DNA of 64,000 nucleotides. It comes from an uncultured Bacteroides sp. (GTDB lineage: Bacteria; Bacteroidota; Bacteroidia; Bacteroidales; Bacteroidaceae). The notes beneath the pieces are model-generated. The model saw only the letters and a list, made by a program, of their open reading frames with translations. It ran no database searches and was not told where the DNA came from. The stretch spans positions 66,223-130,222 of the forward strand of contig CAUEFX010000005.1 of the NCBI GenBank assembly GCA_958477465.1, in the 5' to 3' direction. Shown here piece after piece: positions 53,502 through 62,548 of this stretch (position 1 is the first letter of the stretch; each line of letters opens with the position of its first letter). Position numbers and translations under genes: made by a program.

Positions 53502-54449
53502 ATGGCAAAGATAGCAAAAAAGCTGACGGATCTTGTTGGTAACACTCCGTTGTTGGAGTTGAGTAATTACAATGCAAGTAAAGAATTGAAAGCACGCGTG
53601 GTAGTAAAATTAGAGTATTTTAATCCGGCAGGAAGCGTAAAAGACCGTATTGCTCTGGCAATGATAGAAGATGCGGAGGCGAAAGGTACTTTAAAGCCTG
53701 GCGCCACTATTATCGAGCCGACCAGTGGAAATACAGGCGTAGGATTGGCCTTTGTCTCTGCCTCCAAAGGGTATAAACTGATTCTGACAATGCCGGATAC
53801 CATGAGTGTAGAGCGACGGAATCTGCTGAAGGCTTTAGGAGCTGAATTGGTGTTGACTCCCGGTGCTGCAGGAATGAAGGGGGCTATTGCCAAAGCGGAG
53901 GAATTGAAAGCAAATACTCCCGGTGCTGTGATATTGCAACAGTTTGAGAATCCCGCCAATCCGGCTGTACATGTGCGGACTACCGGACAGGAAATCTGGG
54001 CTGATACGGATGGGAAGGTTGATATATTCGTAGCAGGAGTCGGTACAGGGGGAACGGTCAGCGGTGTCGGTAAGGCATTGAAAGCTCATAACCCTTCAGT
54101 AAAGGTAGTGGCTGTAGAGCCTGCAGATTCTCCGGTTTTATCCGGCGGTAAGCCCGGCCCTCATAAAATACAGGGTATCGGTGCAGGATTTATCCCGAAA
54201 ACTTATGATGCTTCGGTAGTAGATGAAATAATACAGGTACCGAACGATGACGCTATCCGGACCAGCCGTGAACTGGCTAAGAAAGAAGGATTACTGGTAG
54301 GTATCTCTTCGGGAGCTGCCGCATACGCTGCTACTAAACTTGCCGAACTTCCGGAGAATGCCGGAAAAACAATTGTAGCACTACTGCCCGATACGGGAGA
54401 ACGTTACTTATCGACAATTCTGTATGCTTTTGAAGAATACCCTCTTTAA
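53502..54449 (+). CDS. cysK: Cysteine synthase A (O-acetylserine sulfhydrylase)
   Basis: This 315-residue PLP enzyme makes cysteine from O-acetylserine and sulfide. The start at 53502 (MAKIAKKLTDLVGNTPLLEL) is preferred; the frame runs 70 codons further upstream through the promoter. The PLP Lys lies in NPAGSVKDRIALAM, the substrate loop is TSGNTG, and the phosphate loop is GVGTGGTVSGVG. Length is normal. Confidence 0.95.
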   Translation: MAKIAKKLTDLVGNTPLLELSNYNASKELKARVVVKLEYFNPAGSVKDRIALAMIEDAEAKGTLKPGATIIEPTSGNTGVGLAFVSASKGYKLILTMPDTMSVERRNLLKALGAELVLTPGAAGMKGAIAKAEELKANTPGAVILQQFENPANPAVHVRTTGQEIWADTDGKVDIFVAGVGTGGTVSGVGKALKAHNPSVKVVAVEPADSPVLSGGKPGPHKIQGIGAGFIPKTYDASVVDEIIQVPNDDAIRTSRELAKKEGLLVGISSGAAAYAATKLAELPENAGKTIVALLPDTGERYLSTILYAFEEYPL

Positions 54450-54462
54450 TAGCTAATAGTTG

Positions 54463-54520
54463 AGAGTTGAAAGTTATTATGCGGCGTAATATATAGCGCA
54501 GCCAACTTTCAACTCTTAAT
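54463..54520. terminator. Terminator between cysK and the PNPOx-like gene
   Basis: AGAGTTGAAAGTT (54463-54475) and AACTTTCAACTCT (54504-54516) form a perfect 13-bp stem with a 28-base loop, followed by TAATTTTC. The two genes are convergent. Confidence 0.7.
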
Positions 54521-54543
54521 TTTCAATCTTCAGCTTTCAGTTT

Positions 54544-55017
54544 TCAACGATTATGCGGGGCGGCATATTCTTTTGCTGTCACACTATCAATAGGTATTTC
54601 CCATATTTTCACATTCCTTACAGCCGGGTCGGAGTATACGAATTCCCGGCTGCTATAATGTTTCATGATGATATCCAGTGCTTTCCGTTTGTTCTCCATA
54701 TCTTCGATGAATCCTACCTTGCCGCGGCAAATAACGCTTTTGGCTTTCATACGGTAACTACAAGCCACTTTGGGATGTTGGAATACCAGTTCGTGATCTG
54801 TACTGAAAGTGATACATACATGGTTGTTTTTCGCCAGCATGTCGATGCTGCTTCCTGTAGGGCCTGAATGCAGGTAAATGACACCCTCCTGATAACCGAA
54901 ATTCATGGGTATTACGTATGGATTTCCTTCCAGGTCGGTGATACCGACAAAACAGATATCGCAACGGGAAATGATTTCTTCCACTCGTTGTCTGTCTTCT
55001 ATGATAACAGTTTTCAT
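54544..55017 (-). CDS. Pyridoxamine 5'-phosphate oxidase-like flavoprotein
   Basis: This 157-residue split-barrel protein of the FMN-binding PNPOx-like/NimA group was started at the ATG at 55017. VGITDLEGNPYVIPMNFGYQ and the segment IYLHSGPTGSSIDML match the FMN-binding face. Some relatives reduce nitroimidazoles, but many do not; resistance is not predicted. Five tandem 16-bp repeats lie 17 bases upstream of the start. Confidence 0.8.
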   Translation of the reverse strand: MKTVIIEDRQRVEEIISRCDICFVGITDLEGNPYVIPMNFGYQEGVIYLHSGPTGSSIDMLAKNNHVCITFSTDHELVFQHPKVACSYRMKAKSVICRGKVGFIEDMENKRKALDIIMKHYSSREFVYSDPAVRNVKIWEIPIDSVTAKEYAAPHNR

Positions 55018-55033
55018 TCTAAATAATTGATTT

Positions 55034-55113
55034 GAATAATTTACCAATGGAATAATTTACCAATGGAATAATTTACCAATGGAATAATTTGCCAGTGGAA
55101 TAATTTGCCAATG
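55034..55113. repeat. 16-bp tandem repeat, five copies
   Basis: The unit GAATAATTTACCAATG occurs exactly three times (55034, 55050, 55066) and twice more with one or two changes (55082, 55098). It fills the upstream region of the PNPOx-like gene. Confidence 0.85.
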
Positions 55114-55189
55114 TGCCAATATACCAATTAGCTGCGCTATCCGGCCGAATGGCAATTGGCACATTGTTTAATTGGCATATTGGCACATT
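55110..55189. repeat. Long inverted repeat, family copy a
   Basis: Arms of 21 bases (55110-55130 and 55169-55189) match except one position. The loop carries AGCTGC and CCGAATGG blocks shared with the copy at 57541. It sits just after rnr and could terminate it. Confidence 0.7.
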
Positions 55190-55199
55190 ATTCCCATTA

Positions 55200-57341
55200 T
55201 TAAACCAGGGCGAAGTCGAGTTGTTTCTTTTCCAAATTGGCCCGTGCCACTTTTACGGTGATGGCATCTCCCAGGCTATAGGTGTGATTCTTGCGGCGTC
55301 CACGCAGGCAGTAGTTCTTTTCATCGAACTCGTAGTAATCATCATCCAGATCGCGCATCGGTATCATTCCTTCGCATTTATTTTCATTGAGCTCCACATA
55401 AAGTCCCCATTCCGTAACTCCGGAAATTACTCCGTCGTAAGTCTGGCCTACCCGTTCGCTCATAAATTCCACTTGTTTATACTTAATGGAAGCACGTTCG
55501 GCATTGGCGGCAATCTGTTCCATGTTCGAGCTGTGGTCGCACAGGGCTTCGTATTTGCTTTCCGAAACACTTCTTCCGCCATCGAGGTATTTAGTGACTA
55601 ACCGGTGAACCATCATATCCGGAAAACGGCGGATCGGTGATGTGAAGTGAGTATAATAATCGAATGCCAAGCCATAGTGACCGATGTTGTGCGTTGAGTA
55701 ACGGGCTTTCTGCATGGCACGGATAGAAACTGTTTCGATCAGGTTTTCTTCTTTTTTCCCCTGTATATCATCCAACAGGTGATTGATGGATTTTGAAATA
55801 TCCGTTTTAGTGCCACTGGTGCGCAGTTTGTATCCGAAGCGTGCAATGAACTGATTCAGGTTGTCCAGCTTTTCCGGATCGGGCAGGTCGTGAATACGAT
55901 ATGGCAGGACTTTGGCCTTTTTGCCTTTCGGCACACGTCCTATCCGCTCGGCTACCGTCCGGTTGGCAAGCAGCATGAACTCTTCTACCAGTTTGTTCGC
56001 GTCTTTTGACTCTTTGAAATAGACACTGATCGGCTTTCCATTCTCATCTATCTCGAATTTTACTTCATAACGGTCGAAATTGATGGCGCCGGCGGCAAAG
56101 CGCTTTTCACGCAATGCTTTAGCGATGGTATCCAGCATCAATATCTCGTCTTTAAAGTCGCCGCTTTTGGTTTCGATGATCTGTTGTGCCTCTTCGTAAG
56201 TGAAGCGACGGTCGGAATAGATCACTGTATGTACGATCCGGTAATTTTTCACCTCTCCCTTTTCCGTGATGTCGAAGATGACGGAAAACGCGAGTTTCTC
56301 TTCGTGCGGACGCAGGGAGCAGAGGTCGTTACAGAGACGTTCGGGCAACATCGGTATGGTACGGTCTACTAGGTAAACGGACGTTGCGCGTTTCTCGGCC
56401 TCCTTGTCGATGATGCTTCCCTCTTTTACGTAATGGGTCACGTCGGCTATGTGTACGCCTACTTCCCATAAATTATCCTTTAGTTTGCGGATAGAAAGTG
56501 CATCGTCGAAGTCTTTGGCATCTTTGGGATCGATGGTGAAAGTCGTTACCTTACGGAAATCTTCACGTTTGGCTATCTCTTCCGGCGTGATCTCCGCCGG
56601 GATTTTATCGGCAGCTTTCTCTACAGCCTGCGGATAGACGTAGGGCAGTCCGAATTCCGCCAGGATGGCATGCATCTCGGTGGTATTGTCCCCCGCTTTT
56701 CCCAGAATATCGATCACCTGTCCGATCGGATTTTTGGCTTTGTCCGGCCATTCGATCACCTTTACCACTGCCTTGTCTCCGGTCTTTCCACCTTTCAGTT
56801 TGTCTTTCGGAATGAAAATATCGTTGGCCAGTGTCCGGTTTTCGGTTACCAGAAAGGCATAAGACTTCTCTACCTCCAGTGTACCTACAAAGGTGTCGTT
56901 GGCGCGTTCCAGAATTTCTATCACTTCCCCTTCGGCATCGTGGTGTTTGCGTTTGGCAAAAAAGGCTATCTTTACTTTATCATTATTCATGGCATGGGCC
57001 GAGTTACGTTCGGCTATGAATATAGGTTCGCCTCCGCCTTCGGGAATAAATGAGTTCTTTCCATTGCTTTTCCGTTGGAAAGTTCCTGTCATTTCGATAC
57101 CGTGGTTGTTGAGCTTGTATTTGTTCTTATCGACTTCCGTTATGTAGTCGTCAGCCAGCATATCCGCAAGAATATCCATGCACAGCATTTTCAGGGGATG
57201 TGTGGTGAGGTGTAATTCCGCGAAAAGATATTTAAGGCTGATGACCTCTTCCTGTTTGGTATGGAAGAAATCCATTAATAGGTTTGCCAGTTCTTTTTTC
57301 TTCATTCGCTTACCGGCTTTTTTCTCTTTCTTTTTCGCCAT
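55200..57341 (-). CDS. rnr: Ribonuclease R
   Basis: This 713-residue 3'-5' exoribonuclease of the RNB family degrades structured RNA. The domain order is a basic N-terminus (AKKKEKKAGKRMKKK), a winged-helix/cold-shock region at about 20-180, the RNB core with the catalytic acidic cluster in TIDPKDAKDFDDALSI, and a C-terminal S1 domain (RVGQTYDGVISGVTEWGLYV). Length is close to the family norm. Confidence 0.95.
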   Translation of the reverse strand: MAKKKEKKAGKRMKKKELANLLMDFFHTKQEEVISLKYLFAELHLTTHPLKMLCMDILADMLADDYITEVDKNKYKLNNHGIEMTGTFQRKSNGKNSFIPEGGGEPIFIAERNSAHAMNNDKVKIAFFAKRKHHDAEGEVIEILERANDTFVGTLEVEKSYAFLVTENRTLANDIFIPKDKLKGGKTGDKAVVKVIEWPDKAKNPIGQVIDILGKAGDNTTEMHAILAEFGLPYVYPQAVEKAADKIPAEITPEEIAKREDFRKVTTFTIDPKDAKDFDDALSIRKLKDNLWEVGVHIADVTHYVKEGSIIDKEAEKRATSVYLVDRTIPMLPERLCNDLCSLRPHEEKLAFSVIFDITEKGEVKNYRIVHTVIYSDRRFTYEEAQQIIETKSGDFKDEILMLDTIAKALREKRFAAGAINFDRYEVKFEIDENGKPISVYFKESKDANKLVEEFMLLANRTVAERIGRVPKGKKAKVLPYRIHDLPDPEKLDNLNQFIARFGYKLRTSGTKTDISKSINHLLDDIQGKKEENLIETVSIRAMQKARYSTHNIGHYGLAFDYYTHFTSPIRRFPDMMVHRLVTKYLDGGRSVSESKYEALCDHSSNMEQIAANAERASIKYKQVEFMSERVGQTYDGVISGVTEWGLYVELNENKCEGMIPMRDLDDDYYEFDEKNYCLRGRRKNHTYSLGDAITVKVARANLEKKQLDFALV

Positions 57342-57465
57342 ATTTTTCTAAAATTATAAGTTTGATATGTTGGCCAGGTAGTAATTGCGTATCTTATACG
57401 CAGGTTTCTGATTATTAATAGATACAAAGTAAATGATTAAATATTAATAATTCAAGATTTTCATG

Positions 57466-57473
57466 TACATTTG
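57466..57473 (+). promoter_or_regulatory. -7 box of the epimerase-PAP2 unit
   Basis: TACATTTG would start a leader of about 155 bases that includes the inverted repeat at 57541-57620. Confidence 0.5.
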
Positions 57474-57540
57474 CCCGCGAGTTATTAATATTATAACAAA
57501 TCGGGGACAGATAATCCTGTCCGGAATAGAATTTTATAAT

Positions 57541-57620
57541 ATGTCAATGTGCCGATATGCCAATTGGCTGCACTGTTTATCCGAATGGTAATTGACACAT
57601 TGGTATATTGGCACATCGAA
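57541..57620. repeat. Long inverted repeat, family copy b
   Basis: ATGTGCCGATATGCCAAT (57547-57564) pairs imperfectly with ATTGGTATATTGGCACAT (57599-57616). Its loop aligns with that of copy a through GGCTGC, CCGAATGG and ATTGNCACATTG. Confidence 0.65.
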
Positions 57621-57632
57621 TAATTATCTCTT

Positions 57633-58640
57633 ATGGCAAGTATCTTAGTAACAGGAGCAAGCGGGTTTATCGGTAGTTTCATTGTGGAAGAAGCATTGAA
57701 ACGTAAGTTTGCTGTATGGGCCGGTATTCGTTCATCGAGTAGTAAGAAATATTTGCGTGACCGTAAGATTCATTTCTTAGAACTGGATTTTGCCCATCCC
57801 AATGAGTTGAGGGCGCAGTTGTCCGGGTATAAAGGTACTTATAATAGGTTTGATTACATCGTACATTGTGCCGGTGCGACCAAGTGTCTGAATGAAAATG
57901 AGTTTGATTTTGTCAACTATCTGCAGACGAAGTATTTCGTCGATACGTTGCGGGAGTTGAATATGATTCCCAAGCAGTTCATTTATATCAGTACGCTGAG
58001 TGTTTTCGGGCCGGTACACGAAAAAGATTATGTTCCGATAAAGGAGACTGATGTTTGTGTCCCGAATACGGCTTATGGACTTAGCAAACTCAAAGCAGAG
58101 CTGTATATACAGAGTATTCCCGGTTTCCCTTATGTCTTCTTCCGTCCTACGGGGGTATACGGTCCGCGTGAGTCGGATTATTTCCTGATGGCAAAATCAA
58201 TTCTCAACCACCTGGATTTTTCGGTCGGCTTCAAGCGACAGGATCTTACTTTTGTGTATGTGAAAGATGTTGTTCAGGCCATCTTTCTGGGGATAGAGAA
58301 ACAAGTGTCCCGTCGGGCCTATTTCCTTTCTGATGGAAAAGTCTATAAAAGCAGTGCATTTTCCGATCTGATACGAAAAGAATTGGGAAATCCATACGTT
58401 ATTCGATTGAGATGCCCGCTAATTGTCCTTAAAGTAGTATCTTTGTTCGCTGAATTCGTGGCTACCCGTTCGGGAAAAAGCAGTACGCTGAATTCGGATA
58501 AGTATAAGATAATGAAACAACGAAACTGGCAATGCGATATAACCCCTGTCATGAAGGAACTGGGGTACGTTCCGGAATACGATCTTGAAAGAGGAGTGAA
58601 GGAGACTGTTGCCTGGTATAAAAATGAAGGATGGCTCTAA
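57633..58640 (+). CDS. NAD-dependent epimerase/dehydratase (extended SDR)
   Basis: This 335-residue protein has a dinucleotide site GASGFIGSFIVEEAL at the N-terminus, the active-site Tyr and Lys in AYGLSKLKAE, and an upstream Ser/Thr in YISTLSVFGP. FFRPTGVYGPRESDYFLM binds the sugar or sterol-like ring in relatives. The substrate is unknown; the overlap by 10 bases with a lipid-phosphatase-type gene suggests lipid or glycolipid chemistry. Confidence 0.85.
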   Translation: MASILVTGASGFIGSFIVEEALKRKFAVWAGIRSSSSKKYLRDRKIHFLELDFAHPNELRAQLSGYKGTYNRFDYIVHCAGATKCLNENEFDFVNYLQTKYFVDTLRELNMIPKQFIYISTLSVFGPVHEKDYVPIKETDVCVPNTAYGLSKLKAELYIQSIPGFPYVFFRPTGVYGPRESDYFLMAKSILNHLDFSVGFKRQDLTFVYVKDVVQAIFLGIEKQVSRRAYFLSDGKVYKSSAFSDLIRKELGNPYVIRLRCPLIVLKVVSLFAEFVATRSGKSSTLNSDKYKIMKQRNWQCDITPVMKELGYVPEYDLERGVKETVAWYKNEGWL

Positions 58641-59596
58641 ATTTGTTTAAACGTGTAGAGACCCGCAAGGGACTGTTCGCTGTCGAGAAGGTGGCGCTGA
58701 TATATAATTTGTTGACTTCCATATTGATTCTGTTCCTCTTTCAGCGGATGGACCATCCGTGGCACATGTTGCTCGACAGGGTTATGATTGCCGGCATGAC
58801 ATTTCTGCTGATGTATCTCTATCGGTTGGCGCCTTGTAAGTTTTCCGCATTCGTGCGCATTGCCATTCAGATGAGCCTGCTTTCTTATTGGTATCCGGAT
58901 ACTTATGAATTTAACCGTTTTTTCCCCAATTTGGATCATGTTTTCGCTTCGGCCGAGCAATGGATGTTTGGAACTCAGCCGGCTCTTCATTTTTGTTATT
59001 TTCTTCCCCACAAATGGATGAGCGAGGCCTTTAACTTAGGCTATTTCTCTTATTACCCGATGATTCTGGTCGTTACACTGTTTTATTTTATTTACCGATT
59101 CGAACTATTCGAGAAACTCTCTTTTGTGTTGGTTACTTCGTTTTTTGTCTATTACCTGATTTATATATTTGTTCCGGTTGCCGGTCCTCAGTATTATTTC
59201 CCGGCCATCGGGCTGGAGAATGCGGAGCAGGGGACATTTTTTGCCATTGGTGATTATTTCAACTATCACCAGGAGTTGCTTCCCGGTCCGGGGTATGAGC
59301 ATGGTTTCTTTTACAATCTGGTAGAAGGCTCACAGCAAGTCGGCGAACGGCCAACGGCTGCTTTCCCCAGTTCCCATGTGGGAATTTCTACTATTCTGAT
59401 GATTATGGCATGGCGTGGCAGCAAGTGGTTGTTTGCTGTCTTGATGCCGTTTTATGTATTGCTGTGTTGTGCTACCGTTTACATACAGGCCCATTATCTG
59501 ATTGATGCGGTGGTAGGCTTTGCCTCTGCATTCGTGATATATATTCTTGTGACGAAGATGTTTAAGAAATGGTTTGCGGTGCCGATGTTTAAGTAA
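58631..59596 (+). CDS. PAP2-superfamily membrane protein, IPC-synthase-like
   Basis: This 321-residue protein has about six membrane helices and the PAP2 signature: GERPTAAFPSSHVGIS (C2, catalytic His) and AHYLIDAVVGF (C3, His and Asp). The family includes lipid phosphatases and phospho-headgroup transferases such as inositol phosphorylceramide synthase; Bacteroides makes sphingolipids, so a headgroup transferase is plausible. The start codon lies inside the epimerase gene. Confidence 0.8.
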   Translation: MALNLFKRVETRKGLFAVEKVALIYNLLTSILILFLFQRMDHPWHMLLDRVMIAGMTFLLMYLYRLAPCKFSAFVRIAIQMSLLSYWYPDTYEFNRFFPNLDHVFASAEQWMFGTQPALHFCYFLPHKWMSEAFNLGYFSYYPMILVVTLFYFIYRFELFEKLSFVLVTSFFVYYLIYIFVPVAGPQYYFPAIGLENAEQGTFFAIGDYFNYHQELLPGPGYEHGFFYNLVEGSQQVGERPTAAFPSSHVGISTILMIMAWRGSKWLFAVLMPFYVLLCCATVYIQAHYLIDAVVGFASAFVIYILVTKMFKKWFAVPMFK

Positions 59597-59640
59597 ACCG
59601 GAAACAAAAGTCAACAGGCTCTTACTCTCCTTCCGGTTTT
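59595..59640. terminator. Terminator between the PAP2 gene and dusB
   Basis: AAACCGGAA (59595-59603) and TTCCGGTTT (59631-59639) form a perfect stem spanning the 25-base gap between convergent genes and continuing into the dusB 3' end. A TTTATTTT run follows. Confidence 0.75.
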
Positions 59641-60602
59641 ATTTTATCGAAAATATGGAAGAGTTCTTCTACCGATTCAGTTCTTAACATGGCAATGCGG
59701 GTTTCCCTGAAATTGGGGATACCTTTGAACAAAGGCGTTGCAGCCAGATGGCGGCGTATGTGTATGATGCCCCGACGCTCGTCCAGTCGGGCCACACTGT
59801 TGAGCACCTCCTCGCGGAGTACGTTTAGATACCATTCGAAAGTTTCGGGAGGAAGTTCGTTTCCTGTTTCCAGAAAATGCTTTACTTCGCGGAAAATCCA
59901 CGGTCGGCCGATGCTGCCGCGACCGATCATGATGGCATCTACTCCGTAGCGGTCAAAGCATTCTTTTGCTCTTGCGGCCGAGGTGATGTCGCCGTTACCG
60001 ATGATCGGGATGTGCATACGCGGGTTGTTTTTTACTTCACCGATCAGCGTCCAGTCAGCTTCTCCCGTATACATCTGTGCACGTGTGCGTCCATGGATAG
60101 CCAGTGCGGCAATGCCGCAATCTTGCAATTGTTCGGCCAGATCAACAATGATCTTATGGTCGGCATCCCAACCCAACCGGGTTTTTACGGTAACCGGTAT
60201 TTTCACGGCATTTACTACGGCCCGGGTGATTTCGAGCATTTTCGGGATATTCTGTAACATTCCGGCACCGGCACCTTTCCCGGCTACTTTCTTTACAGGG
60301 CATCCGAAGTTGATGTCCAGTATGTCGGGGTGCGCTTCTTCCACGATTCGTGCGGCTCCTACCATGGCTTCGGTGTCTTTGCCGTATATCTGTATGGCTA
60401 CGGGGCGTTCTTCATCGCAAATCGTGAGTTTCTGCGTGATTTTGTTGACCGAACGTATCAGTGCATCGCTCGAAACGAATTCGGTATATACCATATCTGC
60501 TCCAAACTTTTTACACATCAAACGGAAAGCGGGGTCGGTCACATCCTCCATCGGTGCTAAGAAAACGGGGTGTTCACCCAAGTCTATATGGCTTATTTTC
60601 AT
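59622..60602 (-). CDS. dusB: tRNA-dihydrouridine synthase
   Basis: This 326-residue FMN enzyme reduces uridines in the tRNA D-loop with NADPH. The active-site Cys lies in INFGCPVKKVAGKGAG. HGRTRAQMYTGEADW, IIGNGDI and GVDAIMIGRGSIGRPW are the FMN and phosphate signatures. Length and domain order (TIM barrel, C-terminal helices) are normal. Confidence 0.93.
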   Translation of the reverse strand: MKISHIDLGEHPVFLAPMEDVTDPAFRLMCKKFGADMVYTEFVSSDALIRSVNKITQKLTICDEERPVAIQIYGKDTEAMVGAARIVEEAHPDILDINFGCPVKKVAGKGAGAGMLQNIPKMLEITRAVVNAVKIPVTVKTRLGWDADHKIIVDLAEQLQDCGIAALAIHGRTRAQMYTGEADWTLIGEVKNNPRMHIPIIGNGDITSAARAKECFDRYGVDAIMIGRGSIGRPWIFREVKHFLETGNELPPETFEWYLNVLREEVLNSVARLDERRGIIHIRRHLAATPLFKGIPNFRETRIAMLRTESVEELFHIFDKIKPEGE

Positions 60603-60656
60603 TTGTTGTCTACTTAATTATACGGTTTACGGTTGAAGTAACTCTCTTTATCGCTG

Positions 60657-60664
60657 CAAAAATA
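60657..60664 (-). promoter_or_regulatory. -7 box of dusB
   Basis: The minus strand reads TATTTTTG, 12 bases from the -7 box of the divergent U32 gene, so the two promoters overlap. Confidence 0.55.
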
Positions 60665-60676
60665 CGGATTAAATTG

Positions 60677-60684
60677 TACCTTTG
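60677..60684 (+). promoter_or_regulatory. -7 box of the U32 peptidase gene
   Basis: TACCTTTG lies 32 bases before the ATG and back-to-back with the dusB promoter. Confidence 0.55.
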
Positions 60685-60716
60685 CATCATGATAAATCTA
60701 TTTTCAATCGTAAATT

Positions 60717-61982
60717 ATGAATATAACTGACTTTGAGATAATGGCTCCGGTAGGTTCCCGCGAGTCGCTTGCGGCAGCTATCCAGGCGGGTGCCGATTCC
60801 ATTTATTTTGGTATTGCCAATCTGAACATGCGTGCCCGTTCGGCCAATACTTTTACGATTGACGACCTGAGGGAGATAGCCCGTACCTGCGACGAACATG
60901 GAATGAAGAGCTACCTGACGGTAAATACAATCATCTACGATGCCGATCTGGAGTTGATGCGTACCATTGTGGATGCGGCAAAAGAGGCCGGCATTTCTGC
61001 CGTGATTGCTGCTGATGTGGCGGTGATGAGTTATGCCCGTCAGATCGGTCAGGAGGTACACCTTTCTACTCAGTTGAATATATCGAACGTGGAGGCTTTG
61101 CGGTTTTATGCACAATTTGCAGATGTGGTGGTGCTTGCCCGTGAATTGAATCTGGAACAGGTAGCGGAGATTTACCGCCATATCCGGGAAGAGAATATTT
61201 GCGGTCCTTCGGGAGAACAGATACGCATCGAGATGTTCTGTCACGGTGCATTGTGCATGGCGGTTTCGGGCAAATGTTATCTTTCATTGCATGAGATGAA
61301 CAGTTCGGCCAACCGGGGTGCCTGTATGCAGGTATGCCGGCGCTCTTATGAGGTGCGCGACAAGGAGACCGGTGTGGAACTGGAGGTGGACAACCAGTAT
61401 ATTATGTCTCCTAAGGATTTGAAAACCATTCATTTCATGAATAAAATGATGGATGCCGGTGTGCGTGTATTCAAGATAGAAGGCCGTGCCCGTGGGCCGG
61501 AGTATGTACGTACGGTGGTGGAATGCTATAAGCAGGCTATTCAGGCCAATCTGGACGGCACGTTTACCGATGAGAAGATCACCGGATGGGACGAGCGCCT
61601 GAAAACCGTATTCAACCGTGGTTTCTGGGATGGTTATTACCAGGGGCAACGTTTGGGTGAATGGACGAAAAATTATGGCTCGGCAGCTACGGAGCGTAAA
61701 ATCTATGTGGGGAAAGGTGTCCGGTATTTCAGTAACATCGGAGTTGCGGAGTTTTTGGTGGAAGCGGCAGAGTTGAATGTAGGAGATAAGTTGCTGGTGA
61801 CCGGTCCGACTACCGGTGCGTTGTTTGCCACACTCGAAGAGGCTCGCGTAGACCTGAAACCGGTGCAGACCGTGAAAAAAGGAGAGCATTTTTCAATGAA
61901 GCTGGATAAGATACGGCCGAGCGATAAACTCTATAAACTCGTTTCAACAGAAGAACTGAAGAAATTTAAAGGAATTGAATGA
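60717..61982 (+). CDS. U32 family peptidase / TrhP-like tRNA hydroxylation protein
   Basis: This 421-residue protein has a TIM-barrel start (IMAPVGSRESLAAAIQAGAD) and the Cys-rich centre of the U32 family, CHGALCMAVSGKCYLS and RGACMQVCRRSYEV, where four Cys bind an iron-sulfur cluster. In E. coli TrhP, formerly YegQ, this family installs 5-hydroxyuridine in tRNA; peptidase activity is older labelling. The barrel is followed by a small beta domain (VGDKLLVTGPTTGALFATL). Confidence 0.88.
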   Translation: MNITDFEIMAPVGSRESLAAAIQAGADSIYFGIANLNMRARSANTFTIDDLREIARTCDEHGMKSYLTVNTIIYDADLELMRTIVDAAKEAGISAVIAADVAVMSYARQIGQEVHLSTQLNISNVEALRFYAQFADVVVLARELNLEQVAEIYRHIREENICGPSGEQIRIEMFCHGALCMAVSGKCYLSLHEMNSSANRGACMQVCRRSYEVRDKETGVELEVDNQYIMSPKDLKTIHFMNKMMDAGVRVFKIEGRARGPEYVRTVVECYKQAIQANLDGTFTDEKITGWDERLKTVFNRGFWDGYYQGQRLGEWTKNYGSAATERKIYVGKGVRYFSNIGVAEFLVEAAELNVGDKLLVTGPTTGALFATLEEARVDLKPVQTVKKGEHFSMKLDKIRPSDKLYKLVSTEELKKFKGIE

Positions 61983-62142
61983 ATAATGTGTTAATGTGCT
62001 AATATGCCAATGTGCCGATTTTCCCTGCGGAATAGTCGTGACGGGTACATTCTTCAACCGGTGCATTGGTATATTGTTTAGTTGGCATATTGACACGTTA
62101 TTTAGTTGGCATATTGGTACATTTGCATATTGGTAAATTATT
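61983..62142. repeat. Degenerate inverted repeat, family copy c
   Basis: Repeats of the ATATGCCAATGTGCC type on the left are answered by inverted GTTGGCATATTG units on the right. The loop does not match copies a and b well. It occupies the gap between the U32 and thioesterase genes. Confidence 0.5.
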
Positions 62143-62146
62143 TCTT

Positions 62147-62548
62147 ATGGATAAATATATTTATGAGCTGGAGATGAAGGTGCGTGACTATGAGTGCGAC
62201 CTTCAGGGTATTGTTAATAATGCCAATTATCAGCATTATCTGGAACATACCCGTCATGAGTTTCTCTCTTCTGTCGGAGTTAGTTTTGCTGTACTTCACG
62301 AGCAGGGTGTCGATCCTGTAGTGGCCCGTATCAGTATGGCGTTCAAGACTCCTCTAAAGAGTGGTGATGAATTTGTTTCCAAACTTTATATGAAGAAGGA
62401 GGGAATCAAATATGTATTCTATCAGGATATTTTTCGTAAAAGCGATCAGAAAGTAGTGGTGAAGTCAACGGTTGAAGCGGTCTGTGTGGTGAATGGACGC
62501 TTGAGTGAAAGCACATTGTTTGATACCGTTTTTGCACCTTACCTCTGA
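62147..62548 (+). CDS. Acyl-CoA thioesterase, hotdog fold (4HBT)
   Basis: This 133-residue enzyme hydrolyses acyl-CoA or acyl-ACP. DYECDLQGIVNNANYQHYLE is the 4HBT signature with the catalytic Asp. The start at 62147 (MDKYIYELEMKVRDY) excludes an upstream frame that runs through repeat DNA. It shares one base with the dprA start (TGATG). Confidence 0.87.
   Translation: MDKYIYELEMKVRDYECDLQGIVNNANYQHYLEHTRHEFLSSVGVSFAVLHEQGVDPVVARISMAFKTPLKSGDEFVSKLYMKKEGIKYVFYQDIFRKSDQKVVVKSTVEAVCVVNGRLSESTLFDTVFAPYL

Noticed and set aside
54544..55017. Nitroimidazole resistance (nim) gene
   Set aside because: Only a general PNPOx-like match; no Nim-specific segment recognised.
55034..55113. CRISPR array
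   Set aside because: Units are 16 bases and abut without spacers; no cas genes.
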